Shown: positions 10,036-18,899 of the stretch, piece after piece
Layout: every line of letters starts with the position of its first letter
Numbering within the stretch: the first letter of the stretch is position 1
Assembly (NCBI GenBank): GCA_910575275.1
Contig: CAJTEE010000010.1
Coordinates: 62,001-126,000 of the forward strand
DNA from: Lachnospiraceae bacterium
Lineage (GTDB): Bacteria > Bacillota > Clostridia > Lachnospirales > Lachnospiraceae
Direction: 5' to 3'
Length of the DNA stretch: 64,000 nt
Notes under the pieces: generated by a model
The model's database searches: none
What the model was told of the DNA's origin: nothing
What the model saw: the letters and a program-made list of their open reading frames with translations, nothing else
Position numbers and translations under genes: made by a program

Positions 10036-10368
10036 TCAAAACAAATCCTCCAGTGCATCCAGCACATCTTCACTGATTTTTAACAGATGATTGTCCTCTT
10101 TTTCTGCCAATTTCTCCATTTCTACCATAGGCAATGCAGTTTGCCCTCGTAGCAGATTCCCTATCTCGCTTCTGAAACGCTCCCAATAGTTTTCAGATAT
10201 CTCCGCTTTATTCTCTGCATCCGCATTTTCAAAGTAGCGGATAAGCGACTTGATTATGACTTTTGAATAGGTCTTCTCCACCGACCTGTTCATTGTCTGC
10301 ATATAATTCCATGCTTTCCTATGTTCCTCTTTATCAAGATTGAAGCGGATATTGATATTCTTTATCAT
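10036..10368 (-). CDS. ParR-like partition adaptor (small DNA-binding protein)
   Basis: 110 residues, starting MIKNINIRFNLDKEEHRKAWNYM with an RHH-like N-terminus and an acidic C-terminus (KISEDVLDALEDLF). Position decides the call: its start overlaps the ParM-like gene by 4 bp (ATGA type), the standard parM-parR arrangement. ParR links the centromere to ParM filaments. A paralogue occupies the same place in element 2. Identity by sequence alone is weak. Confidence 0.65.
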   Translation of the reverse strand: MIKNINIRFNLDKEEHRKAWNYMQTMNRSVEKTYSKVIIKSLIRYFENADAENKAEISENYWERFRSEIGNLLRGQTALPMVEMEKLAEKEDNHLLKISEDVLDALEDLF

Positions 10369-11297
10369 GATGCCTTTCCTCTGCTCTGTGTCCGTTTCAA
10401 GGTCTGTAACGCCAGCAACTCATATCCTTTTGCCGTTGCACAGATATCCTGAATAATCACTACTCTGTCCGCATCATACTCTGCAAAATTCTTTATCAAA
10501 CAGCCACCGCCGCCTATTACATACAGTTTCATCAGATCGGAATTATAACCATACTCCCGCAGTTTACTGAATACCTGCTTTACATAATCCTTTGCCACCT
10601 CTGAAACCGCCTGTATGTACCGTTCGGGAATATCAGCCGTTCCTTTGCGGAATACTTCCTCAATAATATGATCCGGAACCTCGCACTGACAGTTTCTCAT
10701 GACCTCGTTTCTTGCCTTTTTCATACACTGGTACACGCCAAACTGTTCTGTAAAGATTTTGCCCGCTAAAGGCTTCCCATTCTGCATAAATGCCACATTC
10801 ATCGTCCCATTACCGATATCCGCTAACACTGTATTTCCCCTGATATCTCCATCATAATTGATAAATGCGGCATACCCCTGTGGATGAACGGAAGCATCCG
10901 CAATAACCACGTGATAGAATTCTCCGTTATATTTGAAATGTACATCCTTTTCACGTAGCAGATACTCCCGAAAACTTTCTTTCTGTTCCTTTACCCAAAA
11001 CAGCGGCACTCCGGCTGCTAAATGAATAACTGCCTCATGCTTTACTCTGAATTTAAGTTCTTTCGCAACAGCCGCAAGCGTTAAAATCCAATAATCCTCA
11101 TCATTAATTTTCTGTACCTGAAACTCCTTATGCCCGCCGCCGATTCCGTATTCTTTTCCTTTGTACTCTAATGCCGTCGCTCCCAACTGTACCTCTTTTT
11201 CCACGCTGGCGGCAAAAATCCTGTGCGCCGTTTTCATGTTTCCATATCCATGATCCACGCCTAAAATCAATTTCCCGTTATAATATAATTCCTGCAT
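10365..11297 (-). CDS. parM: ParM/StbA-like actin-fold ATPase
   Basis: 310 residues with actin-family nucleotide motifs: GVDHGYGNMKT (phosphate 1) near residue 14, LADIGNGTMNV (phosphate 2) near 165, and VIGGGGCLI (adenosine motif) near 275. Such proteins polymerise to segregate low-copy plasmids. Its presence in an integrated element suggests a circular, perhaps replicating, stage. It is 57-62% similar in layout to the element 2 copy by eye. The gap to the upstream replication gene is only 53 bp and shows no iterons, unlike the element 2 copy. Confidence 0.85.
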   Translation of the reverse strand: MQELYYNGKLILGVDHGYGNMKTAHRIFAASVEKEVQLGATALEYKGKEYGIGGGHKEFQVQKINDEDYWILTLAAVAKELKFRVKHEAVIHLAAGVPLFWVKEQKESFREYLLREKDVHFKYNGEFYHVVIADASVHPQGYAAFINYDGDIRGNTVLADIGNGTMNVAFMQNGKPLAGKIFTEQFGVYQCMKKARNEVMRNCQCEVPDHIIEEVFRKGTADIPERYIQAVSEVAKDYVKQVFSKLREYGYNSDLMKLYVIGGGGCLIKNFAEYDADRVVIIQDICATAKGYELLALQTLKRTQSRGKAS

Positions 11298-11350
11298 AAT
11301 CCATTCCTCCAGTCTTTGTGATATTTCCAGTCAAAATACGGTATCGCTGA

Positions 11351-12379
11351 CTATACTTCGTTTCTGCAATTACCGTATTCATAATAATTTACTTCCGCAC
11401 TGTAATAATTACTGATTGTGTTTGGTGCATTATAAAGCGCTGTCAGCAGATACGCCTTAATATTCGCTATATGGGTTGTGGTCTTTTCCATGCTATCCAA
11501 AACATAGCGAATATGTCCCGAATCCAGCTTTAGAAATTTTCCCTTGACTAATCCATACGGATACTCTGCACCGCCGATGCGGATACTTTTTCTTTGGACT
11601 GCCACCACATCTACGATGATTTCTACCAGCTCGTCCAGCAATTCATATTGATATTTCATATCCGCTTTCAGAATCTCATAATCTATATTTTCCTTCACAA
11701 TCTGCGTATAAATCTCTATCGCATCCATTAGATCCGTATCTGCTTCTCCCTGATTGATGGATAGATAATCTTTATTAGTAATCTCTATAGTATTCTTTGT
11801 ATTTGTCTCCCCTTTTAGGGAGAGACCTGCCGCCTTTGAAGTAGTACCCTCCCTCTTTTCAGGGATGCCCCTCCCTCCTTCTACGGATAGAGGTATCTCC
11901 TTTGGCGGGGAGAGTGTATTTTCCTCAATCTCTTCTGGAAATGTTACTTCATATAGCCTCTTGGGAACCAATTTGATAAACAGAACATTATTCAAAATCT
12001 GCCCTCTTACTTGGATTGTCTTGAAAATGCGTTTAATAATACCCATGTTTTCAAGAGCCTTTACTGCCTCTGTCGCCTGTTTCTTTGATAATCCAAAAGT
12101 TTCTGCCATTTGGTCATAGCTGCGCTGTAAGTAATCATCACGGAATTTCTTTTTCATGCCGATTAACTGTCCGCTTTCCTCATCCCGTTCTTCTTTTGGT
12201 CGATACCAATATACGATGTCTGCTAAAATGTGAATCGCATTATTATGTGGCGCACCATTCGGGTATCTGATTGTCTTAAACCACACCATAGGAATTACAT
12301 TTCCTGTAAAATTCATGGTTCCAACTTCATCCACAATAGGATTTCCCGTTGAATACCGAAATGCCTTTTTATATCCCAT
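11351..12379 (-). CDS. Replication initiator-like protein with winged-helix domain (DUF6017-like C-terminus)
   Basis: 342 residues. The N-terminal part (residues 20-150) looks like a RepA-type winged helix: NAIHILADIVYWYRPK, then AETFGLSKKQATEAVKALENMGIIKR, a clear helix-turn-helix. The C-terminus ends in SIRIGG...YLLTALYNAPNTISNYYSAEVNYY, as in DUF6017 proteins of clostridial mobile elements. A GAGGG site precedes the ATG. It lies directly downstream of the integrase gene with a conserved palindrome between them. Probably initiates replication of the excised circle. Confidence 0.7.
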   Translation of the reverse strand: MGYKKAFRYSTGNPIVDEVGTMNFTGNVIPMVWFKTIRYPNGAPHNNAIHILADIVYWYRPKEERDEESGQLIGMKKKFRDDYLQRSYDQMAETFGLSKKQATEAVKALENMGIIKRIFKTIQVRGQILNNVLFIKLVPKRLYEVTFPEEIEENTLSPPKEIPLSVEGGRGIPEKREGTTSKAAGLSLKGETNTKNTIEITNKDYLSINQGEADTDLMDAIEIYTQIVKENIDYEILKADMKYQYELLDELVEIIVDVVAVQRKSIRIGGAEYPYGLVKGKFLKLDSGHIRYVLDSMEKTTTHIANIKAYLLTALYNAPNTISNYYSAEVNYYEYGNCRNEV

Positions 12380-12428
12380 CCTTTCCCTCTTTTCGCAATT
12401 TGATATTTACTTCAAAGAGAGCCTTTGT

Positions 12429-12454
12429 TATACTGAATTTGCAATCTGAGTATA
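12429..12454. promoter_or_regulatory. Conserved palindrome between integrase and replication gene (element 1)
   Basis: TATACT (12429-12434) and AGTATA (12449-12454) flank GAATTTGCAATCTG; outer bases extend it to an imperfect GAGCCTT...AAGGCTC palindrome. Element 2 has the same structure at 33507-33535. Candidate operator or origin for the downstream replication gene. Confidence 0.4.
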
Positions 12455-12471
12455 GTAAGGCTCTTCTTTGC

Positions 12472-13575
12472 TTACTCCGAAATGCCCTTGTTACCAGCAG
12501 GGGCATTTTCTTTTATTCCTGCCATCTTGTCCAGCATATCCGCTACCTTTTCCTGCTCTGACGGATATAAATGCCCATAAGTATTCAATGTGATGCGAAT
12601 ATCTTTATGTCCAAGACGTTCTTTAATAATCATAGGCTGAACCCCAAGATGTATGAGGTAGGCACAACTTGAATGTCTTAGGTCATGGACACGGATATAT
12701 TTGACTCCCGCTTTATCCACATGGCGTTTCATCACATGCTGTACTGCCTCCGGCACAACTGCAAAAATCCTTTCATCTGCGGGCAGCTTATACATAGACG
12801 CCATATATGTTTTCAGTTCTTCCGCCAGAAATTCAGGAATGATTACCGTCCGCACAGATTCCCTTGTTTTAGGTTCCGTAATCTCGTCTTTCCCCTTATG
12901 CCGAAAATATGTCTTAGTAATAGATATTCTCCTGTTTACCGTATCAATGTCCGATGCAGTGAGCGCTAGGGCTTCACCAATCCTGCATCCGCTGTAAAAC
13001 AGCAGATCAAACAAAACGTGATACTTACTCCCCAAATCAAAAGTTTCGATAAAACAATTAAATTCGTCTAACGTCCAGAATTGTAACTGCTTTTTATCTG
13101 CATCTGCCCTGCCCATGCGTTTTACTTTCGTGCAGGGATTATCTTTTAAGTTGTAAATCTTTGTTGCGTGGGTAAATAATGCCGTCATCTGATTTTGAAG
13201 CATACGCTGATAAGTTTCCTTAAATCCTTTGGAGCGGATTTCGTTCTGCCACTGGATAATATCCGCCGGAGTTATATTATCCATAGCCTTATTGCCCAAC
13301 AGCGGAATAATATGATGTTTAATCATGTAGCGCTTATTCCGAATCGTGCGCTGTTTCAACTCGCCATTTTTATCCCTGAAATATACCTCTACAAAATCTG
13401 CCAGCTTCATGTTCATATCTGTTTTTGAAGCTAATAGCGTATTGCGCTCCCATTCCAAGGCTTCCTTTTTACTTGCAAATCCCCGTTTCTTCTTATGCTT
13501 TTTCTTGCCCTGCCAGTCCTCCACCCATATTTGTGAAGTCCATGTGCCTTTCTCTGTGTCTTTGGATACTGCCAT
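12472..13575 (-). CDS. int: Tyrosine recombinase (integrase) of element 1
   Basis: 367 residues. The N-terminal arm-binding domain (WTSQIWVEDWQGKKKHKKKRGFASKKEALEWE) and SAM-like core-binding region precede a catalytic domain with the arginine in SGCRIGEALAL, HDLRHSSCAYL (H-x-x-R) and the nucleophile tyrosine in ITLNTYGHLYPSEQ. It should integrate and excise the element at the tuf 3' end. The last codons (ENAPAGNKGISE) are encoded by a hairpin shared with the element 2 integrase. It follows the excisionase-like gene by 19 bp. Confidence 0.93.
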   Translation of the reverse strand: MAVSKDTEKGTWTSQIWVEDWQGKKKHKKKRGFASKKEALEWERNTLLASKTDMNMKLADFVEVYFRDKNGELKQRTIRNKRYMIKHHIIPLLGNKAMDNITPADIIQWQNEIRSKGFKETYQRMLQNQMTALFTHATKIYNLKDNPCTKVKRMGRADADKKQLQFWTLDEFNCFIETFDLGSKYHVLFDLLFYSGCRIGEALALTASDIDTVNRRISITKTYFRHKGKDEITEPKTRESVRTVIIPEFLAEELKTYMASMYKLPADERIFAVVPEAVQHVMKRHVDKAGVKYIRVHDLRHSSCAYLIHLGVQPMIIKERLGHKDIRITLNTYGHLYPSEQEKVADMLDKMAGIKENAPAGNKGISE

Positions 13576-13594
13576 TCTTCAATCACTCCCTTCT

Positions 13595-13789
13595 TTATCC
13601 GATATTTCTTTTGCCGAAGTAAAATCTTTCACTCCAATATGTACGGGGTACTTTTGCCTGTACCGTCATATATCCGGCAGCCGCCAATTCTTCGTTAAGC
13701 TGACGGATAATGCGATACCCCTTCTGCTTTGACACGCCCAGTTCCTGCGCGATATCATCAACAGTCATCATATAGTTTGTCTTTTCCAT
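13595..13789 (-). CDS. Excisionase-like small HTH protein
   Basis: 64 residues with a helix-turn-helix, MTVDDIAQELGVSKQKGYRIIRQL, and a wing ending in PRTYWSERFYFG. It directly precedes the integrase gene and has a paralogue at the same position in element 2. Probably the directionality factor for excision, or a regulator of it. Confidence 0.75.
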   Translation of the reverse strand: MEKTNYMMTVDDIAQELGVSKQKGYRIIRQLNEELAAAGYMTVQAKVPRTYWSERFYFGKRNIG

Positions 13790-13850
13790 GTCAGTTCTCC
13801 TTTCGCATTATATTTTCTCTGATTACGCTTTTCGTATTCAGATTAATCTT

Positions 13851-13879
13851 ATATTATTACTCATTGCGTATTTTGTCAA
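13851..13879 (-). promoter_or_regulatory. SigA-type promoter for excisionase-integrase genes (element 1)
   Basis: Read leftward: TTGACA (13879-13874), 17-bp spacer, TAATAT (13856-13851), about 60 bp before the excisionase start. Confidence 0.7.
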
Positions 13880-13913
13880 TACTATTTTAAAATTATTTTT
13901 TGATATTTACGAA

Positions 13914-13942
13914 TTGCATAATACATTGTGCGATGGTATAAT
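13914..13942 (+). promoter_or_regulatory. SigA-type promoter for the rightward genes of element 1
   Basis: TTGCAT (13914-13919), 17-bp spacer, perfect TATAAT (13937-13942), 38 bp before the ATG at 13981. It is divergent from the excisionase promoter, so one regulator could control both. Confidence 0.7.
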
Positions 13943-13980
13943 ACTGTTTATAAGACAGATTAGGAATTGGGGGCATTATC

Positions 13981-14406
13981 ATGGAGGAATTGTTAGTATA
14001 TGCTATTTTGCTTTATGAGGAATTAGTAACAGAAACCGACTACAATAAACGGCTTGATGAATTATTTCTCAACAACCCTGAAAACGATGATTTTCTTTAT
14101 TTGGAATGGGAAACAGACATTAAAAAAGCTTTTATTTATATAAGGACACATATTGATTACAAAAAGCTTGACCTTGAACGGTTTGGCAGAATTTTAATGA
14201 GCAAATTAGAGACGATTTATGCAAACTGCTCGGATATTGAATATTTTGCAAATCGAATGTATAGCTTATGGGAAAGTCTTCCCGGAAATATTCAGGACAT
14301 AGAACCATTTTGGACTCTATGCTATGCCGATGACCCTTTATCATGGGGAGACGAAAAACAAACCAGAAACATTTATGAACATATGCTAAGTTACTATAAG
14401 GATTAA
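13981..14406 (+). CDS. Hypothetical protein, acidic and helical
   Basis: 141 residues, not recognised. Acidic and mostly helical by composition (EELLVYAILLYEELVTETDYNKRLDELF...), no cysteines pattern, no signal peptide, no membrane segment. GGGGGCA precedes the ATG at a loose distance. It is driven by a good promoter at 13914-13942 and sits between the integrase module and an XRE regulator, the position occupied in element 2 by the DUF6076-like gene. Possible element regulator or immunity gene; this is only positional. Confidence 0.65.
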   Translation: MEELLVYAILLYEELVTETDYNKRLDELFLNNPENDDFLYLEWETDIKKAFIYIRTHIDYKKLDLERFGRILMSKLETIYANCSDIEYFANRMYSLWESLPGNIQDIEPFWTLCYADDPLSWGDEKQTRNIYEHMLSYYKD

Positions 14407-14554
14407 GTGAATATAACAAAAGATTGAAAAACTGCGTAAAAGTGTTGAAAAGAAACATAATCACAAAAAGTGAATTCAAAAACCTCCAGTTTATTGTAAG
14501 AACACATTTATAAAAATGAAATAAAAAACATTTAACAGAAAGGAATGTAATTAC

Positions 14555-15019
14555 ATGGGTTATGGTCGAAATCTAAAAGATATTTTGGACAGCAAGGGCA
14601 TGACAGTAAAAGAGCTTGCGTTAAAAGCAAAGATAGCACCGACAACACTTTATTCGATTATCCAGCGGGACACTGCTATCCGTTTTGACACCGCACTTAG
14701 AATTTCTAATATATTGGATATCCCCATTAGTTCTATCTGTAAAGATAATCCCTATGACGATATCGAAACCTTACCGGCACTTCCATCTGACAATGAAAAG
14801 TGGAATATTAACAGCCATAAGAACGCCTATATATCAGATCGTACCGCCCGCATATTGAAAAAATTTGATTACACAGAACTGCCTATGGTAGATGAATTGA
14901 TTGCAGATTTATATGTACTGGACGATATAACCAGACGTGATCTGTTTGAATATGCAAAAATGCTGAAGAAAAATCATACCTCTCCAGAAAGAGCCGCTGA
15001 TCTGAAAGATATAAAGTAG
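14555..15019 (+). CDS. XRE-family helix-turn-helix regulator
   Basis: 154 residues. The N-terminal 65 residues form a Cro/C1-type HTH: LKDILDSKGMTVKELALKAKIAPTTLYSIIQRD. The C-terminal half (about 80-154) is unassigned and may sense a signal or dimerise. AGAAAGGA precedes the ATG. It is the last gene before the attachment repeat. Likely controls excision or transfer of element 1. Confidence 0.85.
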   Translation: MGYGRNLKDILDSKGMTVKELALKAKIAPTTLYSIIQRDTAIRFDTALRISNILDIPISSICKDNPYDDIETLPALPSDNEKWNINSHKNAYISDRTARILKKFDYTELPMVDELIADLYVLDDITRRDLFEYAKMLKKNHTSPERAADLKDIK

Positions 15020-15078
15020 AAAAACAACGCAGGAATAAAATATCGTAGCCATTTTGTAGCCACTTTAGTTCTCTAAAG

Positions 15079-15200
15079 TAGCTTTCCACGTAAAAAGGCT
15101 TTCGGAGAAATCCCCGAAAGCCTTGATTTTACTGAATAAATTATAATTACTCAATGATAGTAGCAACCCTTCCAGAGCCAACAGTCCTACCACCCTCACG
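15079..15200. repeat. Attachment-site repeat: displaced copy of the tuf 3' end
   Basis: 122 bp matching 36360-36481 without gaps; I count 14 differences over 120 compared bases. It contains the last 17 tuf codons plus stop (read leftward [17 protein letters not shown]) and the tuf terminator. The encoded peptide is identical although ten bases in it differ, so the changes are synonymous. This marks the junction between element 1 and element 2. A direct repeat TAGCCATTTTGTAGCCAC just left of it (15046-15063) may be an integrase arm site. Confidence 0.88.
15095..15124 (-). terminator. tuf-type terminator in the displaced attachment copy
   Basis: 11-bp perfect stem AAGGCTTTCGG / CCGAAAGCCTT with a T-run leftward; a twin of the terminator behind the functional tuf (36376-36405). 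Confidence 0.75.
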
Positions 15201-15300
15201 TTGCTACGGTACGTTTGTCTGTATCGCAAACCATGATAAAATGGGGATTTTTTTATCTATATTATCCCAAATATCATCTGATTTTTCTGATTATTAAAAA

Positions 15301-15327
15301 TTTTAGAAGCATTTTAGAAGCACGAGC
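15301..15327 (+). repeat. Terminal TAGAAGCA repeat, left end of element 2
   Basis: TTTTAGAAGCATTTTAGAAG followed by CACGAGC; contains two TAGAAGCA units. A near copy, with TTATAG in the middle, lies at 36322-36348 near the right end in the same orientation. Both lie inside the element close to the attachment repeats, as expected for integrase arm-type sites. Confidence 0.55.
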
Positions 15328-15381
15328 TTGGATAAACCTTGAGTAAGTCTTGGGTAAACCTTGGATACCGCTTGGGTTAAT
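15327..15381 (+). repeat. Five tandem 11-bp repeats, left end of element 2
   Basis: Units CTTGGATAAAC, CTTGAGTAAGT, CTTGGGTAAAC, CTTGGATACCG, CTTGGGTTAAT follow one another without gaps. Three further related units (CTTGAATAAC, CTTGGGTAAA, CTTGAGTAAAC) lie at about 15516-15550. The remaining part of the 15201-15565 gap shows no gene. Confidence 0.75.
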
Positions 15382-15565
15382 TTATCTTCATCATTCGTCT
15401 TTAAATTGCCAGCCATTGACTGGCGATTTACACGCGGACTTCATATAACGATTCCGTATTACCTATTCCCGCTACCCTATGATTGTTTCTTTCAACAATT
15501 TTAATTGTTTAAATCTTGAATAACCTTGGGTAAAATCTTGAGTAAACCATACTCAACCCAAGACA

Positions 15566-17278
15566 TTACCTTAATACCCAATTAGATTGTTGCTGATTTT
15601 CGGAATCCTTACCAATAATTCCTTGCTTTTTCAATGAAGCAAGCAAATTATGAATCTTATTTTCTTTTTGAGTATCACTCAAAACATTTGGCAACTTATC
15701 CCATAACAATTCCCGAATATCTTTCTTTTTGGCTTTTTTATACTGTTTCAGATATTCAACAATCAAATCCTTATAATACTTGTCATCAAATCCCTTATTT
15801 TTAATATAGTTTGTACTCTCATCAATGCTTTTAGCTGCCGATGCCGATAAATATAAACTTGTTATCCTACCTTCTACCAGCTTCAATGCCCGCAATCTGT
15901 CTACATCCTCTTTTTCTATCACTAAACCTTTTTGAACCCTATCAAGTAAGAACACTGTCTGTAAATCTAAATCCTGATGGTCATACAATATATGCATATA
16001 ATTATCATTCAAGGTTTTACCATATACCGTCACTTCAACTTGTGCCCCCGAAGATACATTGTAGTCCGGCAGTGGAAAATATTTCGCCTTTTGAATATTA
16101 TACGCGCGGCGGATTCCCAACGTTGCAGTATCAATCATATGAAATGCCATCATAGAATCCGCTAAAAGTTTATTCCTATAAAATGGTGGACTGTAGCTTA
16201 CTTCCAACACATTTTCTATTTTCTGTGGAATAAAGTCCCCCGGATTCGTAAATTTAATTTTGTCTTCAAATTCATTCACATAAATCCTTCCGCCTAACTG
16301 ATAATTCGTATGAGCGATACAGTTATTAAGCAGCTCTCGAATTAGCCAACTATTATATTGCTCTGTTTCCATCGGAAACAGTGTCAACTGATTAGGCATA
16401 TAACGATAAGTCAGATTTCGTACTTTCGCAAACACCTTATCCACTACATTGATAAATGGAATCTTAAAAATTGCATAATCTTTATCCATTCCATCTGCAC
16501 CATACAGTCTCCACATAATACTCGGTGCTGTCTGAAACATATAATCAAAATCAGAATTTCCCAACAAGAGCATTCCTGCCTGTGTAATTTTACCATCTAT
16601 CATGAGCTTAATCTTTGTAAGAAACTGCTCATCACTCATAGCATCCACTTCTGCTGAAATATGCTCTTGATTCATTTTTTCTTTATATTTTTCTCTTGCC
16701 AAATCTATTGCAGTCTTATCCAAATGCTCTATTGTTGCCTTTTCTAACACCTGTTTTGACCAATCTTTACGTTCCTGTGAACGAATCGCGTCTATCTTAT
16801 ACTGTTTCAATGCAACAAGGCTTTCCCCTGCCCGTTCATAGTAATTCGTTTTCCAGTCTGTTGGAATGCCCGTCGCTGCCGCAGGAATTTTAAACATAAG
16901 CACTCGGTATTCTTTGCCATTCACAATCGGAAATATTTCGATAATATCATAAAATGTCATTCCATTGGCAGTATCTCTGGAAATCTCATATTTGAAACGC
17001 TCAAGTAAACTTTTATCACCCTTTTTAAATGAGGTTCCGACTATCTGTTTTGTCTTATTCTGCTCGCCAACTCCAAAAATAAGCCATCCATATTGCTGCT
17101 GACGCAGATTTGCTTCATTACTTATGGCAGAAAAATATCTTCCGATTTTATCTGTATCATATCCTCCTTTGGCTTCCTTAAATTCAACAATCTCATATTC
17201 CCAACGTTCCATGAGCATTTCAAGAATTTCAAAATATTCAATATTCTTTACAGACTTACTATATTCAAAATATGGCAT
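15566..17278 (-). CDS. AlbA_2/Schlafen-type ATP-binding protein
   Basis: 570 residues from ATG 17278, chosen because AAGGTGG lies 6 nt upstream; an in-frame ATG at 17320 overlaps the previous gene and lacks such a site. An AlbA_2 (Schlafen-like) domain sits near the N-terminus: EFKEAKGGYD, then AISNEAN and GWLIFGVGE. A HATPase_c_4-like region follows in the middle: LIRELLNNCIAHTNYQ and FTNPGDFIP. The C-terminus has a winged-helix-like tail (KKDIRELLWDKLPNVLSD). Last gene of the type I operon, 34 bp after the nuclease-like gene. Related proteins act as regulators or defence effectors; the role here is inferred from location. Confidence 0.75.
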   Translation of the reverse strand: MPYFEYSKSVKNIEYFEILEMLMERWEYEIVEFKEAKGGYDTDKIGRYFSAISNEANLRQQQYGWLIFGVGEQNKTKQIVGTSFKKGDKSLLERFKYEISRDTANGMTFYDIIEIFPIVNGKEYRVLMFKIPAAATGIPTDWKTNYYERAGESLVALKQYKIDAIRSQERKDWSKQVLEKATIEHLDKTAIDLAREKYKEKMNQEHISAEVDAMSDEQFLTKIKLMIDGKITQAGMLLLGNSDFDYMFQTAPSIMWRLYGADGMDKDYAIFKIPFINVVDKVFAKVRNLTYRYMPNQLTLFPMETEQYNSWLIRELLNNCIAHTNYQLGGRIYVNEFEDKIKFTNPGDFIPQKIENVLEVSYSPPFYRNKLLADSMMAFHMIDTATLGIRRAYNIQKAKYFPLPDYNVSSGAQVEVTVYGKTLNDNYMHILYDHQDLDLQTVFLLDRVQKGLVIEKEDVDRLRALKLVEGRITSLYLSASAAKSIDESTNYIKNKGFDDKYYKDLIVEYLKQYKKAKKKDIRELLWDKLPNVLSDTQKENKIHNLLASLKKQGIIGKDSENQQQSNWVLR

Positions 17279-17312
17279 AACACACCACCTTAATATGTTT
17301 TTAATCTTTTTT

Positions 17313-18899
17313 CTATTCAAACTTTACTCTTGGAATATAACCAAAGTAATGACAAATTATTACTTCTAGGCTTTTAAATGAATATTCGTCAAATGAAAAT
17401 ATATCTTTTTCATACTGTTTCATTATAAATTGCACTTTAGCAGAAAACTCTTCAAAGGTTTTCTCAATAGTAATTTCTATTCCTTCGCCCGCCATATTCA
17501 TTGCAAAAGGTTCATAAAAAAGAAACTCCTCCTCTTTTTTCAGAAACCATACACATTTTGAAACATTCTTAAGATCAACTTTTAAAAATTCTTTTATCGA
17601 CTCATATAATTCCTTAGAACTCATTTGCTCTATCAGCAAAAGATAATATCCCCAAAAAGCAGAAACTTCATAATTTACCTTTTCACCACTTTCTTCTATC
17701 TTTACCGCTTCTTCAAAGGAGTCCGTTTGTGCCGGAAATTTGCTTTGTGACTTATAATGCTCTACTAAACTATATGCTTGGTTCGTCATTAATGTTTCAA
17801 TCCCATCTACGTAATTATAAAAATGCATAATTTTACAAACCATTATAACTATTCCAATACTTGAATCATATGGAGCGTATTCAAAATAGGGATATTCATT
17901 TATTATACCAATTATCATATCCAAAACCAACTTCGCTTTTTGAGACTTAACACCCATAAGATAATTCCCATAAGATGCTATATATCCCAATATTTCATAT
18001 AATAATACTCGGTTTTCTATTACGTTATAATTTGGTAATATGACTTCTTTATCTACTATCTTTCTAATTTTTTCTACATAAATATCATTCCATTTTTCAT
18101 AACTTTTACAAAACTTTAGTAACCATTCAACATATCGCTGCTTTCCTAACATATTATTTTGTGCTAAATATTTCCAATACTTTATAACAACATACTCCGA
18201 AACCATAATGGAAATCTTATTATTTCCATTATCATGTGCATACTGGCAAATCATTTGACTAGCTAAATACAATGTCGCACAAGTTTTGTCAAACTTTTTC
18301 TTCTTATTGTCTTTTAAATTTGCAATTAGAGAATCAACAATTTTTTCATAATATTCTCGTTTATATTCACCCTCTCCAATAAAATAAAGTGCTTTCCTCA
18401 TCGCACTATGAAGCGATGAATCAAACAGATACTCATTAAAAAAATTGTCTAATATTTCTTTAACAATATCATCAATTCCCATAAATTCAATTATTATTGG
18501 AATCTCATTCCATAAACGATTATTATCGACATAATTATTCCAATTAAATTTAATAGATTCTTCCTTTTGTCCATTTGTAGCTACTATGATCTTAATTAAT
18601 TTTTTCTTTTCTTCAGTAGTCAAATTTTTTATAGTAACATCTTTTATCTCATCCAAGCTTTGACGAACAGCATTAATGCCTCCATCCCAAATCTCCCTAT
18701 CTATATTCCCCTGCTTTACTACAAACATTAGAAGTTCATCATCGTTATGTAACTGTATATCTACCCCATATTGCCTATTTCCTGTTTTAGGTTGGTTATC
18801 CGCAATATATCCTTTTTGTACAAATATTTGACTTATTAATATATCAAGTTCGTCTTTTTCTTTTAGTTGGGATATATATTCTTTAACTATGAGTCTCAT
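17313..18899 (-). CDS. Putative PD-(D/E)XK nuclease-like protein with helical C-terminus
   Basis: 528 residues. The N-terminal 150 residues resemble a restriction-endonuclease fold: QIFVQKGYIADN, GVDIQL with D47, then ELLMFVVKQ with K62, a D...xXK arrangement in which valine replaces the usual E/Q. An RLWNEIPIIIEFMG strand follows. Residues 160-528 are helical with no recognised domain. It overlaps the upstream gene by 17 bp. I infer a nuclease effector working with the helical protein 18883-20745; the active site is not certain. Confidence 0.55.
   Translation of the reverse strand: MRLIVKEYISQLKEKDELDILISQIFVQKGYIADNQPKTGNRQYGVDIQLHNDDELLMFVVKQGNIDREIWDGGINAVRQSLDEIKDVTIKNLTTEEKKKLIKIIVATNGQKEESIKFNWNNYVDNNRLWNEIPIIIEFMGIDDIVKEILDNFFNEYLFDSSLHSAMRKALYFIGEGEYKREYYEKIVDSLIANLKDNKKKKFDKTCATLYLASQMICQYAHDNGNNKISIMVSEYVVIKYWKYLAQNNMLGKQRYVEWLLKFCKSYEKWNDIYVEKIRKIVDKEVILPNYNVIENRVLLYEILGYIASYGNYLMGVKSQKAKLVLDMIIGIINEYPYFEYAPYDSSIGIVIMVCKIMHFYNYVDGIETLMTNQAYSLVEHYKSQSKFPAQTDSFEEAVKIEESGEKVNYEVSAFWGYYLLLIEQMSSKELYESIKEFLKVDLKNVSKCVWFLKKEEEFLFYEPFAMNMAGEGIEITIEKTFEEFSAKVQFIMKQYEKDIFSFDEYSFKSLEVIICHYFGYIPRVKFE

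Larger units (their letters stand above)
1..15078. mobile_element. Integrative mobilisable element 1 (right part; left end outside window)
   Basis: Seen: tyrosine integrase and small HTH partner near the right end, MOBP relaxase with MobC, tnpV, ParM/ParR-like pair, a replication protein, and a restriction/kinase cargo at the left. No conjugation (type IV secretion) genes are visible, so it is probably mobilised by a helper. The right boundary is inferred from the 122-bp tuf-tail repeat at 15079-15200. The same order of core genes (tnpV, relaxase, parR, parM, replication, integrase, excisionase-like, rightward gene, att) recurs in element 2. The left attachment copy should lie outside the window. 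Confidence 0.75.

Noticed and set aside
15201-15232. Extension of the tuf repeat beyond 15200
   Set aside because: A later GGTTTGC-like match exists on the other strand after about 20 unrelated bases, too short to distinguish from chance.
15327-15550. CRISPR array
   Set aside because: Repeat units are 11 bp with no unique spacers and no cas genes are present.
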